Shown: one piece after another, positions 15,966 to 26,227 of the stretch | Numbering within the stretch: the stretch's first letter is position 1 | Layout: each line of letters begins with the position of its first letter | Origin: Cupriavidus cauae | GTDB taxonomy: Bacteria > Pseudomonadota > Gammaproteobacteria > Burkholderiales > Burkholderiaceae | DNA length: 64,000 bases | Direction: 5' to 3' | Assembly (NCBI RefSeq): GCF_008632125.1 | Contig: NZ_VWRN01000045.1 | Coordinates: forward strand, 1-64,000 | Position numbers and translations under genes: made by a program | Notes under the pieces: model-generated | What the model was told of the DNA's origin: nothing | The model's database searches: none | What the model saw: the letters and a program-made list of their open reading frames with translations, nothing else

Positions 15966-17274
15966 CGTCGACGCGATCGTCTCCGAGGTGGCGGGCCGCC
16001 TGACGCTGCCCGCGCTGGACGATGGCGTGGAGCGCTTCGGCCGGGTGGTCGAAATCGGACCCACGCTGATCAAGGCCAGCCTGCCCGACGCCGCGCTGGC
16101 CGAGCTCTGCCTGATCGGCGCGGATATGCAGGCCGAGGTAGTCGGCCTGCAACGCGAGATCGCGCTGCTGTCGCCATTCTCCGAGCCGATCGGCATGAGC
16201 TGCGGCGCACTGGTGCGCCCGCTCGGCACCGAGCATCGTATTCCGGTCGGGCCGCATCTGATCGGCTCGGTGGTCGACGGCCTGGGCCGCCGGATGAGCG
16301 GCCCGCCGGTGCCGTCGGCGTGCGAAACGCGCGCGCTGGAGGCGGCGGTACCGGATCCCCTGACGCGCACGCTGATCGATCAGGTGCTGCCGCTTGGCGT
16401 GCGGGCGATCGACGGCATGCTGACCTGCGGCCGCGGCCAGCGGATCGGCATCTTCGCCGCCGCGGGCGGGGGCAAGAGCACGCTGCTCGGCATGATCTGC
16501 GACGGCAGCCTGGCCGACGTGGTGGTACTCGGGCTGGTGGGCGAGCGCGGGCGCGAAGTCCGCGAGTTTCTCGATCAGACCTTGACGGCCGAGGCGCGCG
16601 AGCGCTCGGTGGTGGTGGTGTCCACCTCGGACCGGCCGGCGCTGGAACGCCTGAAGGCGGTCTACACCGCGACCACCATCGCCGAGTACTTTCGCGATCA
16701 GGGCTTGAACGTGCTGCTGATGGTCGATTCGCTGACGCGCTTCGCGCGCGCCGGCCGCGAGATCGGGCTGGCCGCCGGCGAACTGCCGGCCGCCGGCAGC
16801 TTCCCGCCCAGTGTGTTCGCGCGCCTGCCGCGCCTGCTGGAGCGGGCGGGCTGCGCCGCCAGCGGCAGCATCACCGGCATCTACACCGTGCTGGTCGAGG
16901 GCGACGACATGACCGAGCCGATCGCCGACGAGGTCCGCTCGATCCTCGACGGCCATATCGTGCTGTCCCGCGAGCTGGCGGAAAAGAACCACTATCCCGC
17001 CATCGATATCCCGGCCAGCATCAGTCGCGTGATGCACCAGGTCACCAGCGAGCAACATCGGCAGTGGGCCGGAAAGGCGCGCCGGCTGCTGGCCCAGTAC
17101 AAGGAAATCGAACTGCTGGTGCGCGTCGGCGAATACGAACGCGGTCACGACGCCGAGGCCGACGATGCGTTGGACCGCCGCGCCGGGCTGGAGGCATTCC
17201 TGTGCCAGGGCACCGGCGAACGCGCCGATTACCAGGGCACGCTGCGCCAGCTGCGACAGGTCGTGGAGGGGTGA
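15952..17274 (+). CDS. sctN: T3SS ATPase SctN
   Basis: 440-aa F1-like hexameric ATPase that strips chaperones and unfolds substrates. The Walker A motif is AAAGGGKST with K175; the Walker B strand is VLLMVDSLTR. ERGREVREF, PAAGSFPPSVFARLPRLLERAG and the typical SITGIYTVLVEGDD segment are intact. GGGGAG at 15939-15944 lies 7 bp before ATG 15952, which supports that start over ATG 15958. It should interact with SctL and the stalk SctO encoded next. Confidence 0.97.
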   Translation: MRMPDVDAIVSEVAGRLTLPALDDGVERFGRVVEIGPTLIKASLPDAALAELCLIGADMQAEVVGLQREIALLSPFSEPIGMSCGALVRPLGTEHRIPVGPHLIGSVVDGLGRRMSGPPVPSACETRALEAAVPDPLTRTLIDQVLPLGVRAIDGMLTCGRGQRIGIFAAAGGGKSTLLGMICDGSLADVVVLGLVGERGREVREFLDQTLTAEARERSVVVVSTSDRPALERLKAVYTATTIAEYFRDQGLNVLLMVDSLTRFARAGREIGLAAGELPAAGSFPPSVFARLPRLLERAGCAASGSITGIYTVLVEGDDMTEPIADEVRSILDGHIVLSRELAEKNHYPAIDIPASISRVMHQVTSEQHRQWAGKARRLLAQYKEIELLVRVGEYERGHDAEADDALDRRAGLEAFLCQGTGERADYQGTLRQLRQVVEG

Positions 17275-17669
17275 TGGCCAGGCTCACCACCGCGCAGATG
17301 CTCGATCAGTTGCGCACCATCAAGACTTGCCGGGAAGGCGTGCTGCGCCATCGCGCCCGTCGCATCGAGGCGGACATGCGCGAGTGCCGGCAGCAGTCCG
17401 ACACGCACAAGGCCGAGCAGGCCGATCTGCGCGCCCAGTGGCGCGCCGCCAACCAGACGGAGCACGCGGTCGACCCGCGGGACTTCCACAAGCTCAAGCG
17501 CCAGTTCGCCGAGTTCTATCAGCGCGAACAGCAGCTGCAGGCTGCCCTGCGCAAGCTCGCCGAGCAGATCGCCGATTGCCGGGCCCAGGCGGCGCAGACC
17601 GCGCGGGCACTGAAGGAGAACCTGCGCGGCCAGGAGAAGCTGGCTGCGCTAATGGAGGAGCAGCGATGA
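17274..17669 (+). CDS. sctO: T3SS central stalk protein SctO
   Basis: 131 aa, an almost entirely helical two-stranded coiled coil rich in Arg, Gln, Glu and Ala (RARRIEADMRECRQQSDTH; FYQREQQLQAALRKLAEQIA). Position between sctN and sctP and the length (SsaO about 125 aa) identify it as the FliJ-like stalk that sits in the ATPase ring and touches SctV. It starts at the TGATG junction with sctN and ends in an ATGA overlap with sctP. Confidence 0.88.
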   Translation: MARLTTAQMLDQLRTIKTCREGVLRHRARRIEADMRECRQQSDTHKAEQADLRAQWRAANQTEHAVDPRDFHKLKRQFAEFYQREQQLQAALRKLAEQIADCRAQAAQTARALKENLRGQEKLAALMEEQR

Positions 17670-18214
17670 GTGTGTCTCCCGTCGGCGGCGTCCCGGGCAA
17701 GGGCGGCCGCGATCGCGACGAGCGCCGCAAGGTGGAGCCGGAGCAGTCGGCGCAGTTCGATGCGGCGATGCGCAAGCGCAGGCGAGCCCGGGAGCGGGGC
17801 GCCGAGGAAGCGGAGCCCACTGGGACGCCAGCGTTCCTGCCGCCGGCATGGTGGTCGATGCTCGGCGGCGCGCGGCCAGAGTCGGCGGCAACGGCTGCAG
17901 CGGTCGCCTGCGGTGGCCAGGACGCCGGCCGCGCCGAGGCCACCGCGCCCGGCGACGTCGAAGCCGACCGCTTTGCGCCGGGTACGCAGACGCGCCTGAA
18001 CGGCAATGCAATGCATGTCCGCTTCACGCAGGGGGCATGGGCCGGCATGGAGCTGCAGGCGTCGCTGCATGCGGGGCAGGTCGTCGTCACGCTGCGGCCG
18101 CTGAACCGGCAGCAGCACAAGCGCCTGGTCGAAGCGAAGTCGTCGTTGAGCGACGAGGTGGCCAGGCAGACCGGTGAAGTGATTCGATTGGAGGTAGCCG
18201 ATGCTACTCGATGA
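17666..18214 (+). CDS. sctP: T3SS needle-length regulator SctP (short)
   Basis: 182 aa. The N-terminal ~70 residues are charged and probably disordered, with Ala/Gly/Pro linker after. The C-terminal T3S4-like domain (about 110-180: GMELQASLHAGQVVVTLRPLNRQQHKRLVEAKSS) should contact SctU to switch from needle to translocator secretion. Like SPI-2 SsaP it is much shorter than ruler proteins such as YscP. It overlaps sctQ by 14 bases. Confidence 0.8.
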   Translation: MSVSPVGGVPGKGGRDRDERRKVEPEQSAQFDAAMRKRRRARERGAEEAEPTGTPAFLPPAWWSMLGGARPESAATAAAVACGGQDAGRAEATAPGDVEADRFAPGTQTRLNGNAMHVRFTQGAWAGMELQASLHAGQVVVTLRPLNRQQHKRLVEAKSSLSDEVARQTGEVIRLEVADATR

Positions 18215-19445
18215 ATGGAGCGATCAGGAGCTGGAACTGGCGCGGGCAATCGGCCCTGGCCGCTCCAGTGCCGCAGCCGGCGGGCGGCGTATTGGCGCGG
18301 GCGGCAGCGCCCGCGGCGAGGGACTGGACGCGTTGCAGGCGCTGGATCGTCTCGGCACCGCCGATCCGCCGATTGACCCGCTGATGGACCCGCTGGTGGA
18401 TCCGATCCGGCGGCTCGATGCGTTCGGCGGCGATCCGCTGGCCGATGTCCACGCCGGCGCTCACGCCGGCGCTCACACCGACGTTCACGCAGCAGACCGC
18501 GACGGCTGGGGCCACGGCATCGGCGGCATGGGCGACACCGGCGACACCAGCGACACCAGCGATACCGAAGCGCAAGCCGAAGCCGGCGCGATCGTGCTCG
18601 ACCTGAAGCCCTGCGGCGGCGACGGCGTGGTGATGTCGATGTCGATCGACGGGCAGCGTGTCCGCGCCTGGGCCGACGCCGACGCCTGGTGCGAATGGCT
18701 GGCGCCGCGGCTGGCGGTACAGCGCTCCCACCAGATCCCGCCCGATCTGCTCGGCCTGCTGGGCCAGTGGACGCTGTCGCCGCTGCAGCACCATGCCCGC
18801 CAGGCCGGTCTGGGCGCGCCGCACTTCTGCGCCGCCGAGCCTGGCAGCTGCGTGCGTGCGATCGCGCCCACGCTGACGCTGTGCCGCGCCGATGCCGAGC
18901 TCGACCTGCGCCTGCTGGACTGGCCCGAATCGTGGATCGCCGCACTGGCACAAACGATGGAAGACCGCCGGCCGCCGCTGGTGATCCCGCCGATCCCGGT
19001 CGCGCTCGCGGCCGGATGGGCACGCCTGAGCCGCGCGCAACTCGCCCGGCTGATGCCCGGCGACGGCGTCGTGCTCGAGCGCCCCGCGGCGATCGAGCAC
19101 GGCCACGCCTGGCTGGTCGCCGAACGCCCGCTGGCGCTGGCGTGCTTTGCGCACGGCGCCTGGCATATCGAATACGCATGCAATGAGGAAACCGGCATGG
19201 AACAAGAGACGGACGTCACGCTGCGCGGCAGCCCGCTGGACGACGACAACATCGTGCTGACCGCGGTGGCCGAAGTGGGGCGGCTGTCGCTGTCCCTCGA
19301 TACGCTGCGCGAGTTGCAGACGGGGCAGATGCTGGAGCTGGCCCATGCCAGCCACGGCCGGGTCACGCTGACGGTCTCGGGGCAGGCGATCGCCCACGGC
19401 ACGCTGCTGCGCGTGGGCGACAGGCTGGTGATGCGGATCGAGTGA
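18201..19445 (+). CDS. sctQ: T3SS cytoplasmic pod (C-ring) protein SctQ
   Basis: 414 aa, longer than SPI-2 SsaQ (322). The extra length is N-terminal: residues ~60-130 are Asp/His/Ala/Gly repeats (DPLMDPLVDP; HAGAHAGAHTDVHA; TGDTSDTSDTE). The C-terminal SPOA domain (about 335-414) has the expected LSLSLDTLRELQTGQMLEL and GTLLRVGDRLVMRIE. A strong GGAGG (18190-18194) precedes ATG 18201. SctQ forms the sorting platform with SctK and SctL. An in-frame internal start at 19197 probably yields a separate C-terminal product. Confidence 0.92.
   Translation: MLLDEWSDQELELARAIGPGRSSAAAGGRRIGAGGSARGEGLDALQALDRLGTADPPIDPLMDPLVDPIRRLDAFGGDPLADVHAGAHAGAHTDVHAADRDGWGHGIGGMGDTGDTSDTSDTEAQAEAGAIVLDLKPCGGDGVVMSMSIDGQRVRAWADADAWCEWLAPRLAVQRSHQIPPDLLGLLGQWTLSPLQHHARQAGLGAPHFCAAEPGSCVRAIAPTLTLCRADAELDLRLLDWPESWIAALAQTMEDRRPPLVIPPIPVALAAGWARLSRAQLARLMPGDGVVLERPAAIEHGHAWLVAERPLALACFAHGAWHIEYACNEETGMEQETDVTLRGSPLDDDNIVLTAVAEVGRLSLSLDTLRELQTGQMLELAHASHGRVTLTVSGQAIAHGTLLRVGDRLVMRIE
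19197..19445 (+). CDS. Probable internally initiated SctQ C-terminal fragment
   Basis: ATG 19197 is in frame with sctQ (residue 333) and is preceded by GAGGAA (19185-19190), a good Shine-Dalgarno at proper spacing. The product would be 82 aa and contain only the last SPOA domain. SPI-2 SsaQ, Yersinia YscQ and Shigella Spa33 are known to produce such short forms, which assemble with the full-length protein. Whether it is made here is inference from the site and the family. Confidence 0.6.
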   Translation: MEQETDVTLRGSPLDDDNIVLTAVAEVGRLSLSLDTLRELQTGQMLELAHASHGRVTLTVSGQAIAHGTLLRVGDRLVMRIE

Positions 19446-19526
19446 AGGCCGGCGATTTCAGGCATGGGCCCGATGCCGGCGTTCACCGGCCATGCCGAGA
19501 ATGATCGCTCACCCACGGACCAGATC

Positions 19527-20177
19527 ATGTCGCTTGCCGATCATCCTCTGCAGCTGATCCTGCTGCTGTTCGCGCTGTCGTTGCTGCCGCTCTTCATCGT
19601 GATGGGCACGGCCTTCCTGAAAATTTCGATCGTGCTGTCCACGCTGCGCAATGCGCTCGGCATCCAGCAGATTCCGCCGAACATGGCGATCTACGGGCTC
19701 TCGCTGGTGCTGACGCTGTTCATCATGGCGCCGGTGGGCATGGCGATCAGCGACAACCTGAAGGCCAATCCGGTCAGGATGGAGGCGCCGGATCTGTTCG
19801 GCCAGGTCGAAACCCGGGTGCTCGAGCCTTACCGCGAGTTCATCAAGGGCAAGGCGAGTCCGCAGCAGGTCCGCTTCTTCATGGACATCGGCGAGAAGAT
19901 GTGGCCGGAGCCCTACCGCAATCGCATTCCGGACGATTCGCTGGTGGTGCTGATCCCGGCCTTCACCGTCAGCGAGCTGGTGGAGGCCTTCAAGATCGGC
20001 CTGCTGCTTTACCTGCCCTTCGTCGCCATCGACCTGATCGTCTCCAATGTACTGCTGGCGATGGGGATGATGATGGTGTCTCCCGTGACGATCTCGCTGC
20101 CGATCAAGCTGCTGGTGTTCGTGATGATCGGCGGTTGGGAGAAGTTGCTCGGCCAGTTGATCCAGTCCTACCTATGA
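19527..20177 (+). CDS. sctR: T3SS export gate core SctR
   Basis: 216 aa, start ATG 19527. Four hydrophobic segments with the family signature near the N-terminus (LQLILLLFALSLLPLFIVMGTAFLKISIVLSTLRNALGIQQIPPNMAIYGL in short pieces) and the PAFTVSELVEAFKIGLLLYLPFVAIDLIVSNVLLAMGMMM region. Five SctR subunits form the export pore with SctS and SctT. An 81-bp gap after sctQ is the only break in the Q-R-S-T-U run. It overlaps sctS as ATGA. Confidence 0.97.
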   Translation: MSLADHPLQLILLLFALSLLPLFIVMGTAFLKISIVLSTLRNALGIQQIPPNMAIYGLSLVLTLFIMAPVGMAISDNLKANPVRMEAPDLFGQVETRVLEPYREFIKGKASPQQVRFFMDIGEKMWPEPYRNRIPDDSLVVLIPAFTVSELVEAFKIGLLLYLPFVAIDLIVSNVLLAMGMMMVSPVTISLPIKLLVFVMIGGWEKLLGQLIQSYL

Positions 20178-20443
20178 GCAACGAAATCATTGCGCAGCTG
20201 GCGTCCAACCTGCTGTGGCTGGTGCTGATCCTGTCGCTGCCCGTGGTCGTCGTGGCGTCGGTGGTCGGTGTGCTGGTCAGCCTGGTGCAGGCACTGACGC
20301 AGGTCCAGGACCAGACGATCCAGTTCCTGCTGAAGCTGATCGCGGTCTGCGTCACGCTGGTGATGACCTATCACTGGATGGGCGCCACGCTGATCGGCTA
20401 TACGAACATGGCGTTCGAGCAGATTTCCGTGATGGGGAAATAG
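20174..20443 (+). CDS. sctS: T3SS export gate subunit SctS
   Basis: 89 aa with two transmembrane helices (LLWLVLILSLPVVVVASVVGVLVSLVQAL; FLLKLIAVCVTLVMTYHWMGATLIGY) separated by TQVQDQTIQ, the family hallmark. It wraps around the SctR-SctT pore. ATG 20174 overlaps the sctR stop. Confidence 0.96.
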   Translation: MSNEIIAQLASNLLWLVLILSLPVVVVASVVGVLVSLVQALTQVQDQTIQFLLKLIAVCVTLVMTYHWMGATLIGYTNMAFEQISVMGK

Positions 20444-21231
20444 GTGGACGGCTGGCAGCATATCGTTCCGACGCTCGCACTGACGATGCTGCGCCCCCTT
20501 GGCATGCTGGTGCTGATGCCGATGTTCTCGGCGCGCGCGCTCGGGGGCGGCCTGATCCGCAATGCGCTGGTGCTGGTGATGGCGCTGCCCGCGCTGCCGA
20601 TGCAGCTCGCGCAGGCCGCGCCCTTTGCCGCGCAGTTGTCCGAACTGTCGCTGCCGGCCCTGGCCCTGCGTGTGATGCAGGAGTTCGCCATCGGGCTGGT
20701 GATGGGCTTCTGCGCAACCATTCCCTTCTGGGCCATCGACATGGCCAGCACCGTGATCGACACCGTGCGCGGCACCTCGATGGCCTCGGTGCTGAACCCG
20801 ATGCTGGAAGAGCAGTCGTCGGTGTTCGGCGTGCTGTTCACGCAGGTGCTCGCGGTGCTGTTTCTGGTCGGCGGCGGCTTCAACGCGATGCTTACCGCGC
20901 TCTATGCCTCGTATCAGAGCATGCCGCTGCTCGGCGGCTGGCATCTGTCGGCGAGCTTCCCGGGCTTTATCGCCCATCAGTGGCAACTGATGATGGAGCT
21001 GTGCATCGGCTTCGCGCTGCCCGCGCTGGTGGTGATGGTGCTGATCGATGCCGCGCTCGGCCTGGTCAATCGCTCGGCGCAGCAGTTGAACGTGTTCTTT
21101 GTCGCGATGCCGATTAAGAGCGCGCTGGCGCTGTTCGTGCTGGCCATCGGCATGAGCTACGCGGTGGGTGCCTTCCAGCAGCGCTTCGATGCGTTCGGCG
21201 GCGTGGTGGCCAATCTGCTCGGGACCATGCG

Positions 21232-21235
<4 letters not shown>
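20444..21235 (+). CDS. sctT: T3SS export gate subunit SctT
   Basis: 263 aa with at least six hydrophobic segments, FliR-like. It starts with GTG 20444 directly after the sctS TAG (zero gap). Recognisable segments are LRPLGMLVLMPMFSARALGGGLIRNALVL, MGFCATIPFWAIDMAS and ALVVMVLIDAALGLVNRSAQQLNVFFVAMPIKSALALFVL. One copy completes the export-gate pore with SctR and SctS. It ends in an ATGA overlap with sctU. Confidence 0.96.
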
Positions 21236-22620
<1,385 letters not shown>

Positions 22621-22658
22621 GCCGGTGCCAGGGACGGTCCCCCATTGGAGAGCGTTTC

Positions 22659-24185
22659 GTGATGAGGACGATAACGGCGGTCCCGGTGATCGCCCTGGTC
22701 GGCGGCCTGGCGGCAGGCGCCGCACACGCCGACGACGCCGCGCCATCGGCAGCGCAGGCTGCAGCGCAGGCCGTGGCACCGCCCGTAGCGCCGGCCATGG
22801 CACCGGCCCCGGCCCCGGTGCCGGCCCCGGCACCGGCACCCGCGATGGTGCCCGCCGTGCCGCAAGCGGTGAACCCCGCGGCCGGCAATATCTGGGGCGT
22901 GCGGAGCGCCGCAGAGCGGGAGGCCCGGGCCATCGTGGACAGCGAGCGGGCCGCTTCGTCGACCGCAATACCGCAAGCGCAACTTCGCGGCTCCCGTGGT
23001 TCGCGTGGCGCCGCTGACGGGCGCGCCGATGACGGGCGCGCCGATGACGGACGCGCCGATGACGGACGCTCCGGCCACTGGGGCCCCGCTGACGGACGCG
23101 CCGTCCACGGGCGCCCCGATGTCGAACAGTTGGCGCTCAGCACGCTGGCCCGCCATGCGGCACGCGCCATGGGCCAGGACAACGCCCGCGTGCTCGGTCT
23201 CGATGCCATCGCGCCGACCGTCGACCCCGCGGTTGCGTCGGCCGAGGCGCGATCGCCGGCTTCCACGGCACCGCGCGCGCGCACCGTCGCCTTCCGGCCC
23301 GACGCGATGCGCGAGGGAATGCGCGAGGGGATGCGCGATGGCGGCATGGCGGGGGAAGTCGTGACCGCCGCGCGGGGGGCAACGCGCCCGCGCCACACGC
23401 AACTGGCGCTCGCCCCGCCGAACGCACGGCTGGCATCGGCCTACGACGATCTGATCGAAGAGGTCGCGCGCCGGCACGATGTCGCGCCGCATCTTGTCAG
23501 GGCGGTGATCAAGGTCGAATCCAATTTCCAGCCGCAGGCGCGCTCGCCGAAAGGCGCGGTCGGCCTGATGCAGGTAATGCCCGCGACGGGGCGACGTTTC
23601 GGCGCGGCCGATCTGCGCGATCCGCGCAGCAATCTGAGCGCCGGCACGCAGTATCTGCGCTGGCTGCTGAACCGCTTCGACGAGGACCTGACGCTGGCGC
23701 TGGCGGCCTACAACGCCGGCGAGGGCGCGGTCGAAAGGTATGGCCGCCGCATTCCGCCCTTTGCCGAGACGCAGGGCTACGTCAGCAAGGTGCTGGCGCA
23801 CCTCGGCCTGACGCCCGGAACAGCGCAAATGCCCTTGCCGGCTGCCCCGACGGCGGGCACCAATGCCCCCGGCAACGGCGGCACGGCCGATGCGCAAGCC
23901 GCCGGCACGATCGCGAGCCGCACCGGCGACGGCAGCAGCGCGAAGGCGGGCCGTCCGGCGAGGGCCGGCAGCAACGCCGCGGCACGCCAGCAGGCCGATG
24001 CGACGCTGCGGACCGTATCGAACTGGATCGGCGCGCTGTTGACGTCCAGCTCGCAGCCGCCGACGCGCGCGGCAACAAACGGGACCGCTGCCACGGTACG
24101 GGCGATGGCGACGGACGCGCCCGTCGAGGCGTCGACCTGGACGCGATTGCCGGCCCCCGAGCCGGTACGCGCGGGACCGGTCTGA
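22659..24185 (+). CDS. T3SS-associated lytic transglycosylase, oversized
   Basis: 508 aa, GTG 22659 (or ATG 22662) with GGAG upstream. It has a signal peptide (TAVPVIALVGGLAAGAAHA), then ~200 residues of Ala/Pro and Gly/Arg/Asp low complexity, including GRADDGRADDGRADD units from a 15-bp repeat near 23015-23065. The SLT domain covers about residues 260-385: catalytic Glu E287 in VIKVESNFQP, then GAVGLMQVMPATG and LALAAYNAGEGAVERYG. A ~120-aa Ala/Thr-rich tail follows. It cuts peptidoglycan so the secretin and needle can cross the wall; IagB/EtgA-type counterparts are only about 150-160 aa. It lies 38 bp after sctU. Confidence 0.9.
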   Translation: MMRTITAVPVIALVGGLAAGAAHADDAAPSAAQAAAQAVAPPVAPAMAPAPAPVPAPAPAPAMVPAVPQAVNPAAGNIWGVRSAAEREARAIVDSERAASSTAIPQAQLRGSRGSRGAADGRADDGRADDGRADDGRSGHWGPADGRAVHGRPDVEQLALSTLARHAARAMGQDNARVLGLDAIAPTVDPAVASAEARSPASTAPRARTVAFRPDAMREGMREGMRDGGMAGEVVTAARGATRPRHTQLALAPPNARLASAYDDLIEEVARRHDVAPHLVRAVIKVESNFQPQARSPKGAVGLMQVMPATGRRFGAADLRDPRSNLSAGTQYLRWLLNRFDEDLTLALAAYNAGEGAVERYGRRIPPFAETQGYVSKVLAHLGLTPGTAQMPLPAAPTAGTNAPGNGGTADAQAAGTIASRTGDGSSAKAGRPARAGSNAAARQQADATLRTVSNWIGALLTSSSQPPTRAATNGTAATVRAMATDAPVEASTWTRLPAPEPVRAGPV

Positions 24186-24232
24186 TGACGGTGCCATCAA
24201 GCATGCCGCCGCCGCGCGGCGCCGGCGCACGG

Positions 24233-24253
24233 CTTTCAGGTCATGACCGGATC
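24233..24253 (+). promoter_or_regulatory. Putative T3SS regulator box, copy 2
   Basis: TTTCAGGTCATGACCGGATC (24234-24253, plus a shared preceding C) matches 8144-8164 with a single C/G difference. Here the core GGTCATGACC is a perfect 10-bp palindrome. It lies 33 bp before the SsaB-like start and implies a second promoter for the sctC/translocator half. Confidence 0.6.
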
Positions 24254-24286
24254 ACGCCGTCGCGCTCCGTGCCAGATGATGAGTCG

Positions 24287-24718
24287 ATGAACCCACCGTC
24301 CACTTTCGGCCAGCGCGGTGCCGGCGCCTGGTTGCGCAAGCTGATGGATTGTCCAGGCGTCGCGGTGCTCGCCGCCAATGGACCGACCTCGCAGATCGAG
24401 GTCGGCGGTGTGCCGGCCAGCGCGTGGTGCCTCGAGGCGGGACTGTGCATCGGCCTGCTGCTCGAGCTCGGCGCCGAGCCGCCCGAAGGCTGGCTCGACG
24501 ACGCGACGCTGTCGTTGGCCGCAACGCCGGCCGCGGCCGATGACGCGCTGGCCAGCGATGGCAAGGCGTGGCTGCTGTGGCACCGCTACGACCACGATAT
24601 CGAAGCGAAGCAACTGGAAGAACGGCTTGCGCTGCAACTGGCGCTGGTCCGGCGGCTGACGGAAAGCGCGCGCGCTGCCGCGACCGGACCGGGTTCGGAT
24701 ATTGGAAGACTGATATGA
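24287..24718 (+). CDS. SsaB/SpiC-like T3SS protein (by position)
   Basis: 143 aa from ATG 24287. Another in-frame ATG at 24185 overlaps the transglycosylase stop, but the added 34 residues have atypical codon use and would span the palindromic box, so I prefer 24287. It occupies the ssaB (spiC) slot directly before sctC. The C-terminal half (GKAWLLWHRYDHDIEAKQLEERLALQLALVRRL) resembles SpiC in pattern; the first half is SycE/CesT-like (VEVGGVPASAWCLEAGLCIGLLLEL-type strands). SpiC acts with SsaM and SsaL in the export-order switch. A class I chaperone is the alternative. It ends in an ATGA overlap with sctC. Confidence 0.55.
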   Translation: MNPPSTFGQRGAGAWLRKLMDCPGVAVLAANGPTSQIEVGGVPASAWCLEAGLCIGLLLELGAEPPEGWLDDATLSLAATPAAADDALASDGKAWLLWHRYDHDIEAKQLEERLALQLALVRRLTESARAAATGPGSDIGRLI

Positions 24719-26220
24719 ATGCATTGCAGCTGGGCAAGCTGACGTTTCTCGCCGCGGCGCTGGTATTCGCCGTCGAGGCGCGGGCGGCATCGGGCCCGCT
24801 GGGCCTGTCGGGCCCGGAGTTCTCAGTGTCTTCGCGCGGCATGAAGGTCGCCGCGCTGCTGCGCGACCTGGGCGCCAACTATGGCGTGCCGGTGATCGTC
24901 AGCCCGGACGTCAACGACACTTTCGTCGGCACGCTGGAGGGCCGCCAGCCGGAACGCCTGCTCGACCAGCTGGCGCAGCTGTACAACCTCGCCTGGTATT
25001 TCGACGGCCGCGTGCTGTACGCCTACAAGGCCGGCGAGGTCAGGACCGAAGTCCTGACGCCGTCCTATCTCGATGCCGGCGAGCTGGCGCAGTACCTGCG
25101 CGAGGCCGGCGTGTTCAAGGGTGGTACCTGCTCGGTGCGGCCGGTCAGCAATTTCAATGCGGTCGAGGTATTCGGCGTCCCGGTCTGCGTGCAGAGGATC
25201 GGCAAGCTGGCCAAGGATCTCGACGAGAAGACGTTGAACCAGACCCAGAACAAGGAGGTCGTGCAGGTCTTCCCGCTGCGCTATGCCTCGGCGGTCGATG
25301 GCGCCTACACCTACCGCGACCAGCAGGTCGTGATTCCCGGCGTGGTCACCGAGCTGCGGGAAATGGTGCGCAGCCGTGCGATTCCGGCGCCGACGGAAAG
25401 CGGGCAGGTGGTACCGGTCTCCGGCACGCAGCCGACGTTCTCGGCGGATGCCCGCAACAACGCCGTGATCGTGCGCGACCGCGCGGCGAACATCCCGCTG
25501 TACGCGGAGCTGATCAAGCAGCTGGACCAGCGGCCGCGACAGATCGAGATCTCGGTGGCGATCATCGACGTGGACGCCGCCGACATGCGCGAGCTTGGCC
25601 TCGATATCGGCGGCAGCGTCGGCCTGGGCAAGTCGCGCATCAGCTTCAACGCCGGCAATGCCGCGGCCACGGACGGCACCTTCTCGACGGTGCTGAGCAA
25701 CACCGCCGACTTCTTCGTCCGCATCAATGCGCTGGAGCAGAACTCCAGGGCCAAGGTGCTGTCGCGCCCGTCGGTGGTGACGCTGAACAACGTGCAGGCG
25801 GTGCTCGACCGCAACATTACCTTCTACACCAAGCTGCAGGGCAACAAGGTCGCCGAGCTGGCCTCGGTCGCGGCCGGCTCGCTGCTGCGCGTGACCCCGC
25901 GTCTGATCGACATGCACGGGGAGCAGGAGGTAATGCTGACGCTCGACATCCAGGACGGGCGGCAGGAGCCGCCGGCCAACAACATCGAGCAGCTGCCCCA
26001 GGTGCGCAACTCCGGCATCGCCACGCAGGCCATCCTGCGGCCGGGTCAAAGCCTGCTGCTGGGCGGCTTCGTCGAGGAGAAGCAGCGCCAGGGCCAACGC
26101 AAGATTCCGCTGCTGGGCGACCTGCCGCTGGTCGGCGGCCTGTTCCGCAACGAGACCCGAGAGAACCTGAGCGTCGTGCGGCTGTTCCTGATCAAGGCCG
26201 AACCGCACGCCCTCAACTGA
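24715..26220 (+). CDS. sctC: T3SS outer-membrane secretin SctC
   Basis: 501 aa, nearly the SsaC length. The signal peptide is MNALQLGKLTFLAAALVFAVEARA. N0/N1 domains (VSSRGMKVAALLRDLGANYGVPVIVSPDV; LTPSYLDAGELAQYLREAGV) and the N3 region precede the secretin barrel (about 300-500): VLSRPSVVTLNNVQAVLD, GSLLRVTPRLID and PLLGDLPLVGGLFRNE. It makes the double-walled outer-membrane channel. No pilotin gene is obvious nearby. ATG 24715 overlaps the preceding stop as ATGA. Confidence 0.97.
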   Translation: MNALQLGKLTFLAAALVFAVEARAASGPLGLSGPEFSVSSRGMKVAALLRDLGANYGVPVIVSPDVNDTFVGTLEGRQPERLLDQLAQLYNLAWYFDGRVLYAYKAGEVRTEVLTPSYLDAGELAQYLREAGVFKGGTCSVRPVSNFNAVEVFGVPVCVQRIGKLAKDLDEKTLNQTQNKEVVQVFPLRYASAVDGAYTYRDQQVVIPGVVTELREMVRSRAIPAPTESGQVVPVSGTQPTFSADARNNAVIVRDRAANIPLYAELIKQLDQRPRQIEISVAIIDVDAADMRELGLDIGGSVGLGKSRISFNAGNAAATDGTFSTVLSNTADFFVRINALEQNSRAKVLSRPSVVTLNNVQAVLDRNITFYTKLQGNKVAELASVAAGSLLRVTPRLIDMHGEQEVMLTLDIQDGRQEPPANNIEQLPQVRNSGIATQAILRPGQSLLLGGFVEEKQRQGQRKIPLLGDLPLVGGLFRNETRENLSVVRLFLIKAEPHALN

Positions 26221-26227
26221 AGTGGTC

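Noticed and set aside
13434..16370. 978-codon open frame on the minus strand opposite sctV and sctN
   Set aside because: High-GC antisense shadow: His/Gln/Arg-rich with no domain, while the + strand has clear SctV and SctN.
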